From Empedobacter falsenii (GTDB lineage: Bacteria; Bacteroidota; Bacteroidia; Flavobacteriales; Weeksellaceae), in assembly GCF_013488205.1 (NCBI RefSeq), contig NZ_CP040908.1, positions 1,217,876 through 1,281,875 on the forward strand: a stretch of 64,000 nucleotides of DNA. Direction: 5' to 3'. The translations under genes and the position numbers were made by a program. The notes beneath the pieces are model-generated. The model was not told where the DNA came from. It ran no database searches and worked only from the letters and a program-made list of their open reading frames with translations. Positions 60,804 to 64,000 of this stretch are shown here, one piece after another. The stretch's first letter is position 1; each line of letters begins with the position of its first letter.

Positions 60804-60907
60804 GTTTCAAAAGACTAAAATTAGTCATGTCATTTCGACGCATGGAGAAATCTGTAATTTAGATTTCTCATTTCACTACGTTTCATTCGAAATGACATTT
60901 TTGAAAC
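60804..60907. repeat. Nested palindromic intergenic repeat
   Basis: Three pairs of arms nest: GTTTCAAAA (60804-60812) with TTTTGAAAC (60899-60907); ATGTCATTTCG (60827-60837) with CGAAATGACAT (60888-60898); and GAGAAATCT (60845-60853) with AGATTTCTC (60861-60869). All three are exact. This resembles short palindromic repeats dispersed in Flavobacteriia genomes. It lies between two minus-strand genes and has no coding content. Confidence 0.8.
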
Positions 60908-60923
60908 AACTTTCTTAATTATA

Positions 60924-61631
60924 TTATTTCAATCCCCAATCAACAGCAAAAACAGCTTGTAAAGCTGCAGTTTCAGTACGGAAACGTTGATGTCCAAGAC
61001 TAATTCCTGTAAAATTATGATCTTCTGCAGCGAAAATTTCATCTCTCGAAAAATCACCTTCAGGACCAATCATAATCAAAATTTTCTGCGGATTATTTTC
61101 CAAAACTGTTCGTAAAGGCGTACGTTCAATATCCGCTTCGCAATGCGCAATACATTTCGTGAAACCTTCAAAATCCTGTTTGATAAATTCATTGAATTTT
61201 GTCAAATCATTTACTTTTGGCAAATACGCTTTCAACGATTGTTTGGTTGCAGATTGTACAATTTTTTCAATTCGCTCGATTTTAATATTTTTTCGTTCCG
61301 AATGAAAAGTCTGTAAAAAAGTAATTTCGTCAATACCAATTTCGGTTGCTTTTTCCAAGAAAAATTCCAAACGTTCCATTGTTTTTGTTGGCGCAATTGC
61401 AACATGTAAATAGTAATTTTTCTGTTCGAAATTTACTTTTAAATCAACAATTTTTCCTTCAACTGCTTTTTTAGAAATCGACGTAATTTCAACTTGAGCC
61501 AAATTTCCTTTTCCATCCGTCACATGAACCAAATCGCCTTCATTTCCGCGCAAAACTTTCGCAAAATGATGACTTTCTTCTTCGTTCAGGATAGCTGTTT
61601 CGTGATGAATTTCTCCAAAAAATAATTTCAT
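60924..61631 (-). CDS. rsmE: 16S rRNA (uracil-1498-N3)-methyltransferase
   Basis: 235 residues, complete. It has the N-terminal PUA-like domain (EESHHFAKVLRGNEGD) and the SPOUT knot with ILIMIGPEGDFSRDEI and ISLGHQRFRTETAAL, the SAM-binding loops. It methylates U1498 of 16S rRNA. Its start overlaps the last base of tsaD at 61631, so the two are translationally coupled. The gene pair is common in this phylum. Confidence 0.95.
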   Translation of the reverse strand: MKLFFGEIHHETAILNEEESHHFAKVLRGNEGDLVHVTDGKGNLAQVEITSISKKAVEGKIVDLKVNFEQKNYYLHVAIAPTKTMERLEFFLEKATEIGIDEITFLQTFHSERKNIKIERIEKIVQSATKQSLKAYLPKVNDLTKFNEFIKQDFEGFTKCIAHCEADIERTPLRTVLENNPQKILIMIGPEGDFSRDEIFAAEDHNFTGISLGHQRFRTETAALQAVFAVDWGLK

Positions 61632-62650
61632 TAAATATGGTATTTAGCCACAGATTTCGCTGTGTTTTTTGTAAATAACTCTTGATCAAATTTTAAACTT
61701 CCAACCATTGCAATCATCGCTGCATTATCTGTTGTATAAGCAAATTTTGGAATAAAAGTTTTCCAACCAAATTCTGTTTCTCCATCTTTTAATCGTTGAC
61801 GAATTTCAGAATTAGCCGAAACTCCACCTGCAATCGCAATTTGTTTAATTCCAGTTTCGTCCGATGCTTTTTTTACTTTTTCCATCAAAATATTAACGAT
61901 AGAATGTTGAATAGAAGCGCACAAATCGTCAATATTTTCTTCAATAAAATTTGGATTCGTTTTGACTTCTTTCTGAATAAAATATAAAATTGACGTTTTG
62001 AAACCGCTAAAACTAAAGTTTAAACCATCAATTTTTGGTTTTGCAAATTTGAATTTTGTAGGATCTCCAATCTTAGATTTTTTGTCAATAATTGGACCTG
62101 CAGGATAAGGTAAATTTAAAATTTTACCTGCTTTATCAAAAGCTTCACCAGCTGCATCATCAATTGTTTCACCTAAAATTTCCATCTCAAAATAACTGTT
62201 GATTTTCACGATTTGTGTATGTCCACCAGAAACAGTCAAACATAAAAATGGAAAAGTTGGTTTTTCGTCGTTGGCATCTTCAATAAAATTTGCCAAAATA
62301 TGTGCTTGCATGTGATTAACCTCAATCAACGGAATATCCAATGATTGACTGAAAGATTTCGCAAAACTTCCGCCAACCAAAAGCGAACCCATCAATCCTG
62401 GACCACGTGTATACGCGATTGCTTTAAGTTCTTCTTTATTAATATTTGCCTGTTTTAGGGCTTGATCTACGACGGGAACAATATTTTGTTGATGTGCTCT
62501 CGAAGCTAATTCTGGTACTACGCCACCATATATTTCGTGAATTTTTTGGCTTGCTACAACATTAGAAATAATTTTATTTCTGTCAATAATTGCTGCGCCT
62601 GTATCATCACAAGAAGATTCTATGGCTAAAATGTAGTTTTTATCGCTCAT
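61631..62650 (-). CDS. tsaD: tRNA threonylcarbamoyladenosine synthase, TsaD subunit
   Basis: 339 residues. The ATP-binding and metal motif is NHMQAHILAN (about 115-120), with AIESSCDDTGAAI at the N-terminus, SGGHTQIV and AIAGGVSANSEIR later, and the conserved TDNAAMIAMVG near the C-terminus. It transfers threonylcarbamoyl to A37 of tRNAs reading ANN codons and is essential in most bacteria. It is divergent to the TamB-like gene, a common arrangement in Bacteroidota. Confidence 0.96.
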   Translation of the reverse strand: MSDKNYILAIESSCDDTGAAIIDRNKIISNVVASQKIHEIYGGVVPELASRAHQQNIVPVVDQALKQANINKEELKAIAYTRGPGLMGSLLVGGSFAKSFSQSLDIPLIEVNHMQAHILANFIEDANDEKPTFPFLCLTVSGGHTQIVKINSYFEMEILGETIDDAAGEAFDKAGKILNLPYPAGPIIDKKSKIGDPTKFKFAKPKIDGLNFSFSGFKTSILYFIQKEVKTNPNFIEENIDDLCASIQHSIVNILMEKVKKASDETGIKQIAIAGGVSANSEIRQRLKDGETEFGWKTFIPKFAYTTDNAAMIAMVGSLKFDQELFTKNTAKSVAKYHI

Positions 62651-62713
62651 AATTCCTTGTAGAATAAAATTTATAACTTATTTTTACCCTGCAAATATCG
62701 TAAATTTAAACCA

Positions 62714-64000
62714 TTGAAAATAGTCAGACGAATAGGAAGATTTTTATTGTCGTTGATTATACTCGTTTTAACCCTTGTTTTAACAGTAGCAATCGCAATA
62801 CAAATCCCTGCGGTACAGACAAAAATAGCTCACTTTGCCTTAGAAAAATTAAATAAATCGTTGAACACGCAAATGTATGTGGATTCGGTGGATATTGATT
62901 TTTTTGGAACAATATATTTCCATGGCGTTAAGATAAAAGATGATCATAAATATGATTTTATTAAATCGAAAACTTTAGAAACAACGATAAATGTCTGGTC
63001 ACTTATACCAGGAATCAAAAAAGATCACATTGATTTGAGTGAAGTGAAATTGATTCAGCCCGAAATTCGTGTGATTACGTACAAAGGCGATTCGATTTCC
63101 AATTTTATCAAATTTGTGAACGGTTTTAGTTCTGATAAACCAAAAGATCCGAAAAAGATTTTCAAATTGGATGGAGATTTTATTTTGGAAGACGGTAAAG
63201 TTTCAATTGTTAATCAAAATTCTGGGAATATCTGGTTGGATTCAAAACAGTTGAACATGACTGTAAAAAAGTTTCGATTAGTTGATTCTGATATTACGGC
63301 TGATTTAGAAAACTTCTGCTTTGTTGCGACAAAAAATAAAGAAACGTATAACGTACAAAACTTTACAGGAAAAGTTCATTATTCGAAAAAAGAAATTCGA
63401 GTTGGGAATTTGAATTTGAGAACGGATACGTCTGTTTTGAATGGAAATTTATTGTTGAGTTACGATGAACCCTCGGATATGAGTGACTTTGAAAATAAAG
63501 TTCGTTGGGATGTTTTTTTTGATCGAGGTTCTAAGATTAACTTTAAAGAAATTCGTTATTTCACACCTTTATTTGATAAAAATTCGTCAGTAGATTTATA
63601 TGGAAAGGTAAATGGAACGCTGAATAATTTGACTTTTTCTGATTTCGAATTAAAAGGTGAAGATAATTATGTTGGAGCTTCTCGCTTACAATTGCAAGAT
63701 GTTTTGCATGGTTCTTTGTTAAATTTTTCGACAAGAAATGTAAAAATTAATACATCATATCAAAAAATAACAAAATTACTTCCAACCTTTGTTTCGAAGA
63801 AAATTCCAAATATGTTGACACGTTTTGGAAACCTAAATTATCGTGGAGATATTTTGTTAAATCCAAATGAAATTCATGCGAATGGTTACGCCATTTCTGG
63901 ACTTGGAGATGCTGATATTAAAGCGCAAATCAAGAATTATAAAAATGTAAAAGCCTTAATTTATAAAGGTACTTTAGATGCGAAAAACTTAAATCTTCGT
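62714..64000 (+). CDS. TamB-family translocation/assembly protein (3' end outside window)
   Basis: An open frame of 429 codons runs off the window. It starts at TTG 62714, since no ATG precedes the signal anchor (LLSLIILVLTLVLTVAIAIQ). After the anchor comes KIAHFALEKLNKSLNTQMYVDSVDID and long stretches of beta-rich repeats, as in AsmA/TamB proteins that bridge inner and outer membranes. A -7 box TAAATTTA at 62701-62708 lies only 5 bp before the TTG, so the message may be leaderless. Family members are about 1,500 residues, so most is missing here. Confidence 0.85.
   Translation, partial: MKIVRRIGRFLLSLIILVLTLVLTVAIAIQIPAVQTKIAHFALEKLNKSLNTQMYVDSVDIDFFGTIYFHGVKIKDDHKYDFIKSKTLETTINVWSLIPGIKKDHIDLSEVKLIQPEIRVITYKGDSISNFIKFVNGFSSDKPKDPKKIFKLDGDFILEDGKVSIVNQNSGNIWLDSKQLNMTVKKFRLVDSDITADLENFCFVATKNKETYNVQNFTGKVHYSKKEIRVGNLNLRTDTSVLNGNLLLSYDEPSDMSDFENKVRWDVFFDRGSKINFKEIRYFTPLFDKNSSVDLYGKVNGTLNNLTFSDFELKGEDNYVGASRLQLQDVLHGSLLNFSTRNVKINTSYQKITKLLPTFVSKKIPNMLTRFGNLNYRGDILLNPNEIHANGYAISGLGDADIKAQIKNYKNVKALIYKGTLDAKNLNLR

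Overview
The window looks like a low-GC Bacteroidota chromosome, class Flavobacteriia, most like the Weeksellaceae (Empedobacter/Chryseobacterium group). Supporting signs are TAnnTTTG-type -7 promoter boxes, very few Shine-Dalgarno sequences, a type IX secretion sorting tail, Bacteroidota-specific families (DUF2911, DUF5522, DUF2652, RteC) and short-form CydA. The genus is a guess from gene content, not from a search.

Bases 1 to about 29,100 are an accessory metal-resistance island, probably part of an integrative conjugative element, because it ends in an RteC-family regulator. From left to right it holds: an RND pump missing its 5' end and its TolC partner; a DUF2652 protein; a Fur-family regulator; a lone P-type ATPase nucleotide-binding domain; a Cys-rich small protein; a heavy-metal RND pump fused to its own TolC-like channel, with its adaptor and a lipoamide dehydrogenase; a His-rich ZntA/CadA-like P1B ATPase; an NRAMP-UspA fusion; a second lipoamide dehydrogenase; OsmC; an AraC regulator; 4-hydroxyphenylpyruvate dioxygenase; two small HMA chaperones; a DUF3347 protein; a multicopper oxidase with a barrel-like C-terminus; an MFS transporter; and a heavy-metal-binding-domain protein. 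No integrase or transfer gene is inside the window.

The most striking signal is regulatory. Six promoters in the island carry the same 36-bp element, made of two 15-bp direct repeats 21 bp apart. Each lies 21 or 22 bp upstream of a -7 box. This is the geometry expected of an AraC-family activator, and one AraC gene lies in the island. A second, unrelated palindrome with fixed spacing precedes both the full P-type ATPase and the lone ATPase domain, and is a candidate site for the Fur-family regulator. The Fur-family gene itself sits behind one of the AraC-type boxes, so the two circuits may form a cascade.

A tRNA-Arg(TCT) at 29541-29614 lies near the junction. Beyond it the window is ordinary chromosome: acyltransferase and acyl-ACP desaturase, cydAB, a CobW-type zinc GTPase, a metallophosphoesterase, a dicarboxylate symporter, an AddB-like nuclease, kbl, a polyprenyl synthase, rlmN-queA, a TlpA-like lipoprotein, a large type IX-secreted GEVED protein, a glucosaminidase, a GHL10 hydrolase, rsmE-tsaD and the start of a TamB-like gene. 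This part contains three repeat structures not explained by genes: a perfect 24-bp inverted repeat (30292-30345), five 42-bp tandem repeats carrying hairpins (35481-35690) and a nested palindrome (60804-60907).
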